Source of the DNA: Mycobacterium sp.
Lineage (GTDB): Bacteria; Actinomycetota; Actinomycetes; Mycobacteriales; Mycobacteriaceae
DNA length: 54,248 bases
Reading direction: 5' to 3'
NCBI RefSeq assembly: GCF_002863225.1
Contig: NZ_PKEK01000018.1
Coordinates: forward strand, 1 to 54,248
Shown one piece after another: positions 19,212-28,492 of this stretch. Every line of letters begins with the position of its first letter. The stretch's first letter is position 1. The position numbers and the translations under genes are program-made. The notes below the pieces were generated by a model. That model was not told the origin of the DNA and ran no database searches. It worked only from the letters and a program-made list of their open reading frames with translations.

Positions 19212-20021
19212 CTAAAGTAACTGCGTACTTGCGCCGCCGTCGGCGTAGACGATCGTCCCGGTGGTGGCCGGCAACCACTCCGACAGCAGAGCGCACACCG
19301 TCTTGGCCACCGGCGTCGGGTCCTTCATGTTCCACCCGATCGGCGCCCGCTGGTCCCAGCCCTCTTCGAGCAGCTGCATCTGCGCGCCCGCCTCGTCGCC
19401 GAGTGCGCCGCCGACGATGGCGCTCATTGCCAGCGTCCGAATCGGCCCGGCAGCAACGAGATTAGACCGAACACCGAACTTGCCGGCTTCACGCGCCACG
19501 AACCGGTTGACCGACTCCAGCGCGCTCTTGGCCACTGTCATCCAGTTGTACGCCGGCATCGCCCGGGTCGGGTCGAAGTCCATGCCGACGATGGAGCCAC
19601 CGGAATTCATGATCGGCAGTAGCGCTTTGGCCAGCGATGCGTACGAATATGCCGAGATGTGAATGCCTTTGGACACGTCCTCGTACGGAGCGTCGAAGAA
19701 CGGGTTGATCCCCATACCGGTCTGCGGCATGAACCCGATCGAGTGCACGACGCCGTCGAGCTTGTTGCCCTCACCGATCTCGGCTGTCACCCGCTCGGCC
19801 AGCGTGTCCAGGTGCTTCTCGTCCTGCACGTTGAGTTCGATCAACGGCGCCTTCTCCGGCAGCCGGTCGGCGATGCGCTGGATCAGTCGCAGCCGGTCGA
19901 AGCCGGTCAGCACCAGCTGAGCGCCCTCTTGCTGAGCCACCTTGGCGATGTGGAACGCGATCGACGCGTCGGTGATGATCCCGCTTACCAGGATCCTTTT
20001 GCCTTCGAGCAGTCCTGCCAT
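19212..20021 (-). CDS. inhA: NADH-dependent enoyl-[ACP] reductase InhA
   Basis: 269 residues, the same length as M. tuberculosis InhA with no numbering shifts. It reduces trans-2-enoyl-ACP in the mycolic-acid FAS-II cycle. Key residues are in register: I16, I21, S94 (in VVHSIGF), Y158 and K165 (AYNWMTVAK), and the mobile substrate loop after [16 protein letters not shown]. The isoniazid-associated positions I16, I21, I47 and S94 have the wild-type M. tuberculosis residues. It follows fabG1 by 35 bp in the same operon. Confidence 0.98.
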   Translation of the reverse strand: MAGLLEGKRILVSGIITDASIAFHIAKVAQQEGAQLVLTGFDRLRLIQRIADRLPEKAPLIELNVQDEKHLDTLAERVTAEIGEGNKLDGVVHSIGFMPQTGMGINPFFDAPYEDVSKGIHISAYSYASLAKALLPIMNSGGSIVGMDFDPTRAMPAYNWMTVAKSALESVNRFVAREAGKFGVRSNLVAAGPIRTLAMSAIVGGALGDEAGAQMQLLEEGWDQRAPIGWNMKDPTPVAKTVCALLSEWLPATTGTIVYADGGASTQLL

Positions 20022-20056
20022 GCCTGTTTCTCGTCCGTCCTAATCGTGGGTGTTCG

Positions 20057-20828
<772 letters not shown>

Positions 20829-20876
20829 TTGACCACAACGAGGCCGAAATCGCCCGGCGTCGCCTCTCGGGGGCAC

Positions 20877-20932
20877 CGAGCGTAACGCCACGGCTGGATC
20901 CCGCCCGATTTCGCGCAACGGCGTTACGCTCG
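20877..20932. repeat. 13-bp-arm hairpin repeat, copy 1 (fabG1/Rv1482c-like intergenic)
   Basis: CGAGCGTAACGCC (20877-20889) and GGCGTTACGCTCG (20920-20932) are perfect inverted arms around a 30-bp loop. Most of the element, including the loop, recurs at 21815-21864. It lies between the divergent fabG1 and Rv1482c-like genes. I recall a diverged dyad with CGAGCGTAAC and GTTACGCTCG arms upstream of fabG1 in M. tuberculosis, so it may be regulatory. Confidence 0.8.
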
Positions 20933-20968
20933 CGAACGGTGTCGGTCTGCGACGGCACACTGCCGGTC

Positions 20969-21820
20969 ATGAGCGAGCCATTCCGCGGAACTGAGGCGCT
21001 GGCCGCTGGCGACGTCACCCGATACGGGCTGCGGACGAGGTTCGTCGCGGTGCATCAAGATGTCTACCTCGCCGCGGGAGTCGAGCTGACTCCGGCCCGA
21101 CGGGCCAAGGCGTGTTGGTTACGTTCGCGGCGCCGCGGGATCCTCGCCGGATTCTCGGCGTCCGCGCTGTACGGCGCGCGCTGGATCAACCCCGCGTGGC
21201 CGGCGGCAATCATCGACACCAACCGGCGACCGGTCAAGGGTGCACGAGTGTGGGAAGAAAGCATCGAGGTCGACGAGGTAGGTCGCGTGGACGGCATGCG
21301 GATCACGTCGCCGGCTCGAACCGCCCTCGATCTGGCTCGACGGTATCCGCGTGACATTTCGGTGGCCGCGGTCGATGCACTCGCCCAGGCGGTCGAGTTG
21401 AAGCCTGCCGATATCGATCTGCTCGTCGATCGCTACAAGGGCCGACGCGGGATGCGTCGCGCACGGGCGGCTCTCGACCTGATCGACGGTGGCGCCCAGT
21501 CGCCGAAAGAGACGTGGCTGCGACTGCTGCTGGTGCGTGACGGGCTACCTCCCCCGCAGACCCAAATCCCCGTTCGCGACGAATTCGGCTACGTCGAAGC
21601 TTATTTGGACATGGGCTGGGAGGAATTACTCGTTGCCGTGGAGTATGACGGCGACCAACATCGGACCGATCGCGTCCAGTACGTCAGGGACATCCGGCGG
21701 GCTGCAATGCTCGACCGCCGAGGCTGGATCGTCGTTCGGGTGATCGCCGAAGACCACCCCCAGGACGTACTGCGGCGCGTCCGCGAAGCACTGGCCCGCC
21801 GCGGTTGGCGCCGCGCGTAA
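20969..21820 (+). CDS. DUF559-type endonuclease-like protein, Rv1482c homologue
   Basis: 283 residues from ATG 20969. The N-terminal part (GTEALAAGDVTRYGLRTRFVAVHQDVYLAAGVELTP...LAGFSASALYGARWI) resembles the AbiEi-like winged-helix/antitoxin layout of many actinobacterial proteins. The C-terminal ~110 residues look like a DUF559/Vsr-type nuclease fold: a conserved Glu (SPKETWLRLLL), LDMGWEELLVAVEYDGDQHR (D/E-x-D-x2-H metal site) and RRGWIVVRVIAED. The nuclease function is inferred from fold motifs only. The stop codon lies inside the downstream copy of the hairpin repeat, and the gene is bracketed by both copies. Confidence 0.75.
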   Translation: MSEPFRGTEALAAGDVTRYGLRTRFVAVHQDVYLAAGVELTPARRAKACWLRSRRRGILAGFSASALYGARWINPAWPAAIIDTNRRPVKGARVWEESIEVDEVGRVDGMRITSPARTALDLARRYPRDISVAAVDALAQAVELKPADIDLLVDRYKGRRGMRRARAALDLIDGGAQSPKETWLRLLLVRDGLPPPQTQIPVRDEFGYVEAYLDMGWEELLVAVEYDGDQHRTDRVQYVRDIRRAAMLDRRGWIVVRVIAEDHPQDVLRRVREALARRGWRRA

Positions 21821-21864
21821 CGCCACGGCAGGATCTGCCGCGATTTTGCGCAACGGCGTTACGC
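21815..21864. repeat. hairpin repeat, copy 2, overlapping a stop codon
   Basis: GCGTAACGCC (21815-21824) and GGCGTTACGC (21855-21864) form 10-bp arms; the loop is nearly the same as in copy 1 (shared CACGGC-GGATC, GATTT-GCGCAACG). The TAA stop of the Rv1482c-like gene is within the left arm. Placed between convergent genes, it could end transcription from both sides. Confidence 0.75.
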
Positions 21865-21882
21865 TCGCGCAACGGGGGACGC

Positions 21883-21912
21883 GGGCCGCGGGGCCGCGGC
21901 AGGGGGCCGCGG
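21883..21912. repeat. triplicated GGGCCGCGG in convergent intergenic
   Basis: GGGCCGCGG occurs at 21883-21891, 21891-21899 and 21904-21912, in an almost pure G/C stretch between the Rv1482c-like and Rv1481-like gene ends. Probably slippage-prone low-complexity DNA. Confidence 0.6.
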
Positions 21913-21943
21913 GGACGCGACGCAGGCGCGCGACGGCCGGCGA

Positions 21944-22951
21944 CTAGGTCGGCAGGCGGCGGTTGATCAGCAGTGCCGCGAGTCCGGCCAACGCCAGCAC
22001 CAGCGAGCCCAGCCGGAGCCACCCCACGCTCGCGTCGCCGCGGATCGTCTCGTAGCCGATCTGCTGCTGCAGCGATGCGTAGACCTGCTTGAGCTCCTGC
22101 AGGTTCGCGGCGTCGTAGTGGGTGCCGTTGGAGAGTTCGGCGACCTTCTTCATGGTGCTGTCGTCGACCGGCACGGGCTGACGCTGCCCGTTGATCTCGA
22201 CGAAGCCGTACGGGGTGCCGAACGAGATCGTCGAGATCGGCACGCCCTGGTCCTTGGCCGTGCGCGCCGCGGTGAACGCGCCCTTCGGATTGTCCGGGTT
22301 GGTCGGCATCGTCTCTTTACCGTCGGAGAACAGCACGATGCGGGCCGGCGGTGGGGTGTCACCCCCACCGATCACGGCGCCGACGGTGGCGATGGCCTGC
22401 AGGGCGGTGAAGATGCCCTCACCGGTGGCGGTCCGGTCGGCGAACTGGAGTTTGTCCAGCGCGGCCTTGGTCGCGTCGCGATTGGTGGTCGGCTGGACGA
22501 GCACGGTCGACGTGCCGGCGTAGGCGATCAGGCCGAGGTTGATGCCGGGGGTCAGCTCGCCGGCGAACTCCTTGGCCGCCACTTCCGCCGCCGCCATCCG
22601 GTTGGGTTCGACGTCGGTGGCACGCATCGACTGCGAGACGTCGATGACGAGCATGACGACCGCGCGATTTCGCGGAATCCGGACGTCGTGCGTCGGCCCG
22701 GCCATCGCGACCGTGAACAACAGCAGCGAGGCCACCAGCAGGATCGCCGACAGGTGCCGCCAGCGGGTGGGTTGTTTGGGCGCAACGCTTTCCAGCAGTT
22801 CCAGGTTGGCGAACCGCAGCATCCGGCGCTGCCGGGCCAACTGTGCGAAGACGTACAGCGCGACGATCACCAGGATCACGACCAGGAACAAGAAGAACCA
22901 CGCGTGGGCGAACCCGGAGAGCGTCATCGGCCCGAGCAGGGGCAGTGTCAT
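21944..22951 (-). CDS. VWA-domain membrane protein, Rv1481 homologue (BatA-like)
   Basis: 335 residues from ATG 22951, preceded by GAGGGG. Three membrane segments: about 14-36, 64-82 and 311-330. The von Willebrand A domain between them has an intact MIDAS motif D104-V-S106-Q-S108, the Thr position in TATGEG, and the Asp of LFSDGKE. With MoxR1 and the DUF58 protein it forms the MoxR-DUF58-VWA module known from aerotolerance (Bat) loci, thought to work as an AAA+/VWA chaperone assembly at the membrane. The frame continues upstream into the DUF58 gene, but that part is not Rv1481-like. Confidence 0.93.
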   Translation of the reverse strand: MTLPLLGPMTLSGFAHAWFFLFLVVILVIVALYVFAQLARQRRMLRFANLELLESVAPKQPTRWRHLSAILLVASLLLFTVAMAGPTHDVRIPRNRAVVMLVIDVSQSMRATDVEPNRMAAAEVAAKEFAGELTPGINLGLIAYAGTSTVLVQPTTNRDATKAALDKLQFADRTATGEGIFTALQAIATVGAVIGGGDTPPPARIVLFSDGKETMPTNPDNPKGAFTAARTAKDQGVPISTISFGTPYGFVEINGQRQPVPVDDSTMKKVAELSNGTHYDAANLQELKQVYASLQQQIGYETIRGDASVGWLRLGSLVLALAGLAALLINRRLPT

Positions 22952-22997
22952 CGCAGACCCCTCTTCATGGTGAGATCCGCCGCGGCAAAGATGCGTC

Positions 22998-23963
22998 TCA
23001 CTGGCGCCCCGCCAGTGCACCGCGTCGGCGGGATTCGACGAAACGAACGATGTCGGCGATCCAATCGCGATCGGTGCGCAACGACAGCGTGGGCGCACCG
23101 CAGCTGCGCAGAGTACGGGCCACGTCCGCGCGGTGTGCCGCAGCGGCTTTCGCGAAGTCGTCGCGCAATTGCTCGTCGATGGTGAATTCACGGGAACGGC
23201 CGGTCTCGGCGTCCTGCAGGATGACATCGCCGACATCCGGCAGCTCGACGTCGCGGGGGTCGAGGATCTCGACGCCGAGCACCTCGTGCCGGGCGGCGAT
23301 CGCACGCAGTGGCCGCATCCAGTTGATCGGGCCGAGGAAGTCGCTGATGACCACCGCCATCCCGCGCCGGCGCTCGGGACGGCGCAACGCGTCGATGGCG
23401 ACCGACAGGTCGCCACGCACACCGACCGAAGCCTTGGGCATGGTGGCGATCGTGCGCAGCAGCGTCTGCTCGTGCTGACGGCCGGAACGGGCCGGCACGC
23501 GAGTTACGTTCTCGCCGTTGGCAATCAGCGCACCAATGCGGTTTCCGCCGCCGCTGTTGAGAAACGTGATGGCGGCCGCGGCAGCCACTGCCAGGTCGCG
23601 CTTCTCGCAGACGGCGGTGCCGAAGTCGAGGCTGGCCGACATGTCGACCACCAGCCAGGTCTCCAATTCGCGGTCGGCGATCATCTGCCGGACGTGCGGA
23701 TGGGTGGTGCGCGCGGTGACCGCCCAGTCCATCCGGCGCACGTCGTCGCCCGGCTGATATTCGCGCGACTCCCCCGGCTCGGACCCCGGGCCAGGAATCA
23801 GGCCGAGGTGATCGCCGTGCAAAAGGCCATCGAGCTTGCGCCGGACGGTGAGGTCGAGGGTGCGCAGCGCGGCAGCCAATTTCGGGTCGTCGATCAGCCC
23901 GCGCTGCATCGACGGCGGAGTGTTGGCTACGGAACGCTCCGCAGCGGAGTTGCTATCGGTCAC
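22998..23963 (-). CDS. DUF58 protein, Rv1480 homologue
   Basis: 321 residues from GTG 23963. The DUF58 hallmark RxYxxGDDVRxxDW is present as [20 protein letters not shown] (about 68-87), followed by the VWA-like [12 protein letters not shown] (about 104-115) and [12 protein letters not shown]. Soluble. The start overlaps the moxR1 stop by 4 bp; the Rv1481-like gene follows after 46 bp. Acts with MoxR1, probably as adaptor between the ATPase and its client. Confidence 0.93.
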   Translation of the reverse strand: MTDSNSAAERSVANTPPSMQRGLIDDPKLAAALRTLDLTVRRKLDGLLHGDHLGLIPGPGSEPGESREYQPGDDVRRMDWAVTARTTHPHVRQMIADRELETWLVVDMSASLDFGTAVCEKRDLAVAAAAAITFLNSGGGNRIGALIANGENVTRVPARSGRQHEQTLLRTIATMPKASVGVRGDLSVAIDALRRPERRRGMAVVISDFLGPINWMRPLRAIAARHEVLGVEILDPRDVELPDVGDVILQDAETGRSREFTIDEQLRDDFAKAAAAHRADVARTLRSCGAPTLSLRTDRDWIADIVRFVESRRRGALAGRQ

Positions 23964-25093
23964 CGACCGCTGGCCGCACCCGCGGCCTGCATTGCCGGCG
24001 GCACCGAATGTCCTTGCTGCGGAACAGCATTGACCTGCGGCATCCCCACGGTCTGCAGAATCCGGTTGATGACGACCTCCGAGGAGATCTCGTCGGCCAG
24101 CGCGTCGTAGGTCAGCACCAACCGGTGCCGGAGCACATCCGGGATCACATCGACGATGTCCTGCGGGATCACGTAGTCGCGGCCGCGCACCAGGGCGAGC
24201 GAACGCGAGGCCGAGATGATGCCCAGCGAAGCACGCGGCGATGCGCCGAAGGAGATCCAGCTCTTGACGTCGTTCATGCCGAGTTGCTCGGGATGGCGGG
24301 TGGCGGTGACGACGCGCACCACGTAGTCGACCAGCGCGTGATGGACGAAGTTGTTCGCGGCGAGGTCCTGCAGCCGCAGCAGGTCACCGGTGTCCAGGAT
24401 CTGCTTGGGCTCCGGCGGCTTGACGCCCATCCGGTAGATGATCTCGCGCTCCTCCTCCGGCGAGGGGTAGCTGACGTTGATCTTGAACAGGAAGCGGTCG
24501 CGCTGCGCCTCGGGCAGCGGGTAGACGCCCTCGTGCTCGATCGGGTTCTGGGTAGCCATCACCAGGAACGGGTTGGGCAGCGGGAATCGCTTGCCGCCGA
24601 TCGAGACCTGACGTTCCTGCATGACCTCCAGCAGGGCCGACTGCACCTTGGCCGGCGCACGGTTGATTTCGTCGGCGAGCAGGAAATTGGCCACGACCGG
24701 GCCGAGTTCGGTGTCGAACTCCTCCTTGCCCTGCCGATAGATGCGGGTACCGATGATGTCGGTGGGCACCAGGTCAGGAGTGAACTGGATGCGGGCGAAC
24801 GATCCGCCGACCACCTTCGCGAAGGTCTCGACGGCCAGGGTCTTGGCGACACCGGGAACACCCTCGAGCAGCACGTGGCCCTTGGACAGTAGGCCGACGA
24901 GCATGCGCTCCACGAGCTGGTCCTGGCCGACGATGATCCGCTTGACCTCGAAGATCGCCCGTTCCAAGGTGTGCACCTCGGCCGCCAGACCGTTGCCGCC
25001 ACCGCCGGGGGCCGCGTGCGCAGGTGCCGTTGAAGCGCTGCCCGGACCCGAGTAACCGCTGGTGCCCGGCGGCGGCCCGCCTGCTGATGTCAT
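23960..25093 (-). CDS. moxR1: MoxR-family AAA+ ATPase
   Basis: 377 residues. Walker A GVPGVAKT (about 78-85), Walker B LLADEINRAP, sensor 1 MATQNP and the GASPRAS sensor-2 region are all visible. The first ~35 residues are Pro/Gly/Ser-rich and low-complexity, and the C-terminus ends in a similar tail. Chaperone-like ATPase paired with the DUF58 and VWA proteins encoded immediately downstream. Located after ripA-ripB; the 190-bp gap before it contains a short dyad. Confidence 0.95.
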   Translation of the reverse strand: MTSAGGPPPGTSGYSGPGSASTAPAHAAPGGGGNGLAAEVHTLERAIFEVKRIIVGQDQLVERMLVGLLSKGHVLLEGVPGVAKTLAVETFAKVVGGSFARIQFTPDLVPTDIIGTRIYRQGKEEFDTELGPVVANFLLADEINRAPAKVQSALLEVMQERQVSIGGKRFPLPNPFLVMATQNPIEHEGVYPLPEAQRDRFLFKINVSYPSPEEEREIIYRMGVKPPEPKQILDTGDLLRLQDLAANNFVHHALVDYVVRVVTATRHPEQLGMNDVKSWISFGASPRASLGIISASRSLALVRGRDYVIPQDIVDVIPDVLRHRLVLTYDALADEISSEVVINRILQTVGMPQVNAVPQQGHSVPPAMQAAGAASGR

Positions 25094-25148
25094 CGATTAC
25101 CCTCCACGGCTCAGACCTTCCAACGCTCGATCAGACACGACTCTCGCA

Positions 25149-25163
25149 CCACGAACGTCGTGG
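25149..25163. promoter_or_regulatory. short dyad in the ripB-moxR1 intergenic region
   Basis: CCACGA-ACG-TCGTGG is a 6-bp inverted repeat with a 3-bp centre, 56-70 bp upstream of the moxR1 start. The rest of the 190-bp gap (25094-25283) shows no gene. It could be an operator, or part of a weak terminator after ripB. Confidence 0.35.
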
Positions 25164-25283
25164 GGCAGCGGCGTGCCCTGGTTCAACTATTCCAGGCCAC
25201 CCGGGATCCGTCGACGTGGCCCGTCCGGGCCATGACGCGGACCCAGCGACCAGCCGACGATGATCCGGACCTTCACGCCCGCC

Positions 25284-26006
25284 TCAGTACTCGATGATGC
25301 GGGTCAGGAACGGCGTCATGCCACCCTTACGCACCGGGCTGACCGTGACTTTGCCGGCACTTCCCGACGCTTCCAGCATCTGCCCGTTACCGAGATAGAT
25401 GGTGACGTGCTGACCGCCGCCCGGACCGTAGAAGATGAGGTCGCCGCGCTTGGCCTGCGACGGCGGAATGTGACGGCCCGCGTTGTACTGATCACCGGAG
25501 AACCGGGGCAACAGCACCCCGACCCCGGCGAAGCTGTAGCGGACCAGTCCCGAGCAGTCGAAACCGACGATGTTGGCGCCGGAGTCGATGCCCTTGCTCG
25601 GCGAGTTGGGGGTGCCACCACCCCACGAATACGGCACGCCCATCTGTGAGGAACCGCGTCGGATCACGTACTCGACGGCTTGGCGGCCGTACACCCGCGG
25701 GATCCCGTTCGCACTCGTGCCGGCGGGCTTGCCGCCCAGGTTGATGCCGAGACCGCTGAGGAACTGCTGTCCGAGCCCGAGCGTCGTCTGGGTTGCCTGG
25801 GCGGTGGCCTGCAGCGACTGGTTCGCCATGGCCACCGGGTCCCCCGGCGCGCCGGCGCTGATCGTCGGCGGCAGGGTGGGATCCCACGCACCGTCCTCGG
25901 CGTGCGCGGGAACGGCGAGCGCGAGCAGCAGGCTGAACGCGGCCAGCACCGGCCAGACCAGCGCGGTCCGGCGGCGAGTCCTGAAATCGGTAAACCCCTG
26001 GCGCAT
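25284..26006 (-). CDS. ripB: secreted NlpC/P60 peptidoglycan endopeptidase RipB
   Basis: 240 residues from ATG 26006 (AAAGGA just upstream); a TTG 12 bp earlier is an alternative. Signal peptide to about residue 37 (LLALAVPAHA-ED). A linker containing WDPTLP and GINLGG precedes the NlpC/P60 domain (about 120-240) with catalytic C151 (DCSG), H200 (QHVTIYLG) and E212 (MLEASG). Cleaves D-Glu-mDAP bonds of stem peptides in the cell wall. Lacks the long N-terminal coiled coil of RipA. Lies 16 bp after the ripA stop, one transcript. Confidence 0.95.
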   Translation of the reverse strand: MRQGFTDFRTRRRTALVWPVLAAFSLLLALAVPAHAEDGAWDPTLPPTISAGAPGDPVAMANQSLQATAQATQTTLGLGQQFLSGLGINLGGKPAGTSANGIPRVYGRQAVEYVIRRGSSQMGVPYSWGGGTPNSPSKGIDSGANIVGFDCSGLVRYSFAGVGVLLPRFSGDQYNAGRHIPPSQAKRGDLIFYGPGGGQHVTIYLGNGQMLEASGSAGKVTVSPVRKGGMTPFLTRIIEY

Positions 26007-26022
26007 AGATCCTTTCAAGGGA

Positions 26023-27444
26023 TCAGTATTCGATGTAGCGGATGACGTACGGCGTCATGCCGCTGGTGCGAACCGGTGCGATCCGGACCTTGAGGCCGAC
26101 ATCGGGGGCCTCGAGCATCTGGCCCTGGCCCAGGTAGAGCGTCACGTGCTGGCTGCCGCCGGGGCCGTAGAAGATCACGTCGCCGCGGCGCATCTGCGAG
26201 GCCGGGATCTTGCGGCCCAGGTCGTACTGCGCGCCCGAGTAGTGCGGCAGTTTGATGCCGACGCCGGCGAACGCGTAGAGGATCAGGCCGGAGCAGTCGA
26301 AGCCGGTGGTGCCTGACCCGGAACCGATGCCCTTGCCGGGGCCGGCCGCAGTGCCACCGCCCCACGAATACGGGACACCGATTTGCGAGCCGGCGCGACG
26401 GATCACGTATTCGGAGGCCTGCCGACCGTAAACCCGCGGGATCTTGCCGTTGGTGAACCCTGACGGCGTGGGCGCCAATCCCAGCTGCTGCAGGAAGCTG
26501 CGGCCCATGTTGGAGGTGACCTCCGACGAGGTCGACATCGTCCCGAGGACCTTGTTGAGAACCGCGACCGGGTCACCGGGGACGTTGGCGCTGGGCACCA
26601 TCGGCAGCGTCGGGTCCCACGCACCGTCCCAGTTGCCGCCGTTACCCTGCGGCCGGTTCGGTGAGCCCGGCGCGGCCGGGTCCCACCGGTCTCCGGGGGA
26701 CGACGCCGCCCGCTGTCCGGCATCCGGTCCGCCCGCGGATGCCGACCAGTTGCGGGCGGCGTCGAGTCTGGCTTGGGCGGCGTTGCGCTCCTCGCCCAAT
26801 CGAGTCACTTCTTGTTGCTGTTGGCTGAACTTGGTCTGCGCCGTGGTCAGGGCCGTCACCGCCGCGTTCTGACTTGATTGCGCGTCGACGACCGCCTTGT
26901 CGGCCTTCTGCTTGGCCAACCGGGCCGCGGATTCCTTGTTCAGTTGCTCGGTGCGGGCCCGCTGCAGGTTCTCCATCACCTGCTGGGAGCTGACGGCAAG
27001 GGTTTGGCCGGCGGCCGCGGTCGCGATCATGTCGTCGGGATTCTTCGCCGTGAGGTAACTGTCCGACGGTCCGTTGACGTAACTGGCGACGGCGAAACGG
27101 TCGAACTTCTTCTGCGCGACGGCAATTGCGGCGTCCGCGTTCTTCACCGCCTGCTGGCTGCCATCGACGTCGTGTTGTGCGGTCGTCGCGTTCTCCCGCG
27201 CCGTCTCGACATCGACGACCGCTTTGTTGACGCTTTCTTCCTCGGTCTGGATCTGGGCGTTGAGATCCTGCAGGCGCTGGTTGGCCTGCGCGACTTCAGC
27301 GATCAGTTTGGCCACGGTGTCCGGGTCGGCGTGGGCCAGACCGGGTGTTCCCAACAAGAGGGCCACGCTGAGCACAGCGGGCGCGACTCGGTAGGTGAAC
27401 GGGGTCGCCAATCGGATAGACGAGCCGCGGCAGTTGCGTCTCAT
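26023..27444 (-). CDS. ripA: septal peptidoglycan endopeptidase RipA
   Basis: 473 residues from ATG 27444, preceded by AAGGAG; the upstream TTG would place that ribosome site inside the coding region. Signal peptide to about 38 (LGTPGLAHA-DP), then a long coiled-coil inhibitory domain (about 45-225: ANQRLQDLNAQIQTEEES), a Pro/Gly/Asp-rich linker, and the NlpC/P60 domain with C384, H433 and E445, one residue offset from the M. tuberculosis triad (C383/H432/E444, recalled). Separates daughter cells by cutting septal peptidoglycan and is kept inactive by the N-terminal region until processed. Confidence 0.96.
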   Translation of the reverse strand: MRRNCRGSSIRLATPFTYRVAPAVLSVALLLGTPGLAHADPDTVAKLIAEVAQANQRLQDLNAQIQTEEESVNKAVVDVETARENATTAQHDVDGSQQAVKNADAAIAVAQKKFDRFAVASYVNGPSDSYLTAKNPDDMIATAAAGQTLAVSSQQVMENLQRARTEQLNKESAARLAKQKADKAVVDAQSSQNAAVTALTTAQTKFSQQQQEVTRLGEERNAAQARLDAARNWSASAGGPDAGQRAASSPGDRWDPAAPGSPNRPQGNGGNWDGAWDPTLPMVPSANVPGDPVAVLNKVLGTMSTSSEVTSNMGRSFLQQLGLAPTPSGFTNGKIPRVYGRQASEYVIRRAGSQIGVPYSWGGGTAAGPGKGIGSGSGTTGFDCSGLILYAFAGVGIKLPHYSGAQYDLGRKIPASQMRRGDVIFYGPGGSQHVTLYLGQGQMLEAPDVGLKVRIAPVRTSGMTPYVIRYIEY

Positions 27445-27549
27445 TCGACTCGGATCTCCTTGGCTCAACGCGGGCGGATGGCGCTAGCACTCCGAGCCTC
27501 CGGATAACACTGGAAGCACGAATAACCAAATGCATCCTCTGCACCGTAA

Positions 27550-27626
27550 GTCACATCAGACCCAGTTGAAACTTATGTCACAAATTACAAGTCTGTTCTT
27601 CTGAGAACTGTGACCCTACGGTGACA
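27550..27626. promoter_or_regulatory. cluster of TGTGAC/GTCACA motifs upstream of ripA
   Basis: In the 247-bp gap between the Rv1476-like and ripA genes, GTCACA occurs at 27550-27555 and 27577-27582, and TGTGAC/GTGACA at 27609-27614 and 27621-27626. MtrA, which controls cell-division hydrolase genes in mycobacteria, is reported to bind GTCACA-type repeats. A CRP-like site (TGTGA-N6-TCACA) does not fit the spacing. No gene or c-di-AMP riboswitch signature seen in the gap. Confidence 0.45.
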
Positions 27627-27691
27627 TCACGTATTTGCCCGCCACAGAACCGTGGACGTCGGCGATATCCGACACAAGCTCAATACCGCAC

Positions 27692-28273
27692 TTAGACGCG
27701 GCGATCGGCACTTTCGGCGACCGTGCCGGCGCCCGCAGCCTGCGTTGCTGACCGCCTGGCGCGCAGCTGCATGAGACGCGTCCCGACGACGGCCGCCAAC
27801 ACCCCGACCACGACCACAATGGTGAACGGGGTCCAGGGGAATTGAGGCGTCTCGAGTTGGTGCAGGAAATTCTGCGCGGACGCGACCGTATTGCCGGTTT
27901 TGGCGTGATCCTCACCGATCTCCAGCGTCGAGCGCGGGAAATGCGTGCTGTACGTCCCGACGAAATTCGGGCTCAGCACCAGCACCGTCGCGTCCGGATG
28001 CTGAGAACCGACCACCGTGGCGATGTCGCGCAGCGGGGTGTCGTTGGCCGGGTTGTGATCGAGCACGACGACCTTCAGATCAATACCGTGTTCGTGAGCT
28101 TGGTTGACCAGATCCAGCAGCGCCGGCGCCACCGACGGCGGAGCGCTGACGTTGCTAGCGGTGACCTGCTGCTGCACCACCGCCAGGCAGTCGTCGGGCT
28201 TGGTCGCCGGATCGACACCAACGGTGCCGCAGATCTCGCCCGGGATGTAGAGGGGCGCGTGCGGGGTGGTCAC
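27692..28273 (-). CDS. Rv1476-family membrane protein
   Basis: 193 residues from GTG 28273 (TTPHAPLYIPGEICGTVG). A TPM-like extracytoplasmic-type domain is plausible for residues 1-140: LKVVVLDHNPANDTPLRDIA and VLVLSPNFVGTYS. One TM helix (about 150-168, FTIVVVVGVLAAVVG) is followed by a basic tail. No signal peptide, so topology is uncertain. Conserved between acn and ripA in mycobacteria; function unknown. The frame extends further upstream without similarity. Confidence 0.8.
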   Translation of the reverse strand: MTTPHAPLYIPGEICGTVGVDPATKPDDCLAVVQQQVTASNVSAPPSVAPALLDLVNQAHEHGIDLKVVVLDHNPANDTPLRDIATVVGSQHPDATVLVLSPNFVGTYSTHFPRSTLEIGEDHAKTGNTVASAQNFLHQLETPQFPWTPFTIVVVVGVLAAVVGTRLMQLRARRSATQAAGAGTVAESADRRV

Positions 28274-28358
28274 GGTTGGAACCGTACCGCTTGACGATGC
28301 CCAGTTGCGGCAGGGTGGTCGGGTTTGTGCAAGGTCGAGATTTCGGGTCCGTGCAATG

Positions 28359-28381
28359 CAGGACAAGCGTACTGTTAGACT
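28359..28381 (+). promoter_or_regulatory. acn promoter with AcnR operator
   Basis: CAGGACAAGCGTACTG (28359-28374) matches every fixed position of the AcnR motif described for Corynebacterium glutamicum and predicted in mycobacteria, CAGNACnnnCGTACTG. A -10-like TAGACT (28376-28381) follows 1 bp later, so the bound repressor would cover the promoter. The AcnR gene itself lies downstream of acn. The acn GTG is 111 bp further on. Confidence 0.85.
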
Positions 28382-28492
28382 CGAAATTGCGCGTCGACAC
28401 GGCCCGTCGGCGAGCGTAACGAGCGGTGATCGCACGCACGGCCCGGCCGGGTGCAACGGGTCGCCGCCGACGAACAGATTTCGGGAGTTGAT

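Noticed and set aside
21865..21943. Intrinsic terminator in the GC-rich convergent gap
   Set aside because: Hairpins exist but no U-run follows, so a classical terminator cannot be claimed.
27550..27626. CRP (Rv3676) site or ydaO-type c-di-AMP riboswitch upstream of ripA
   Set aside because: TGTGA/TCACA spacing is wrong for CRP and no riboswitch core sequences were found.
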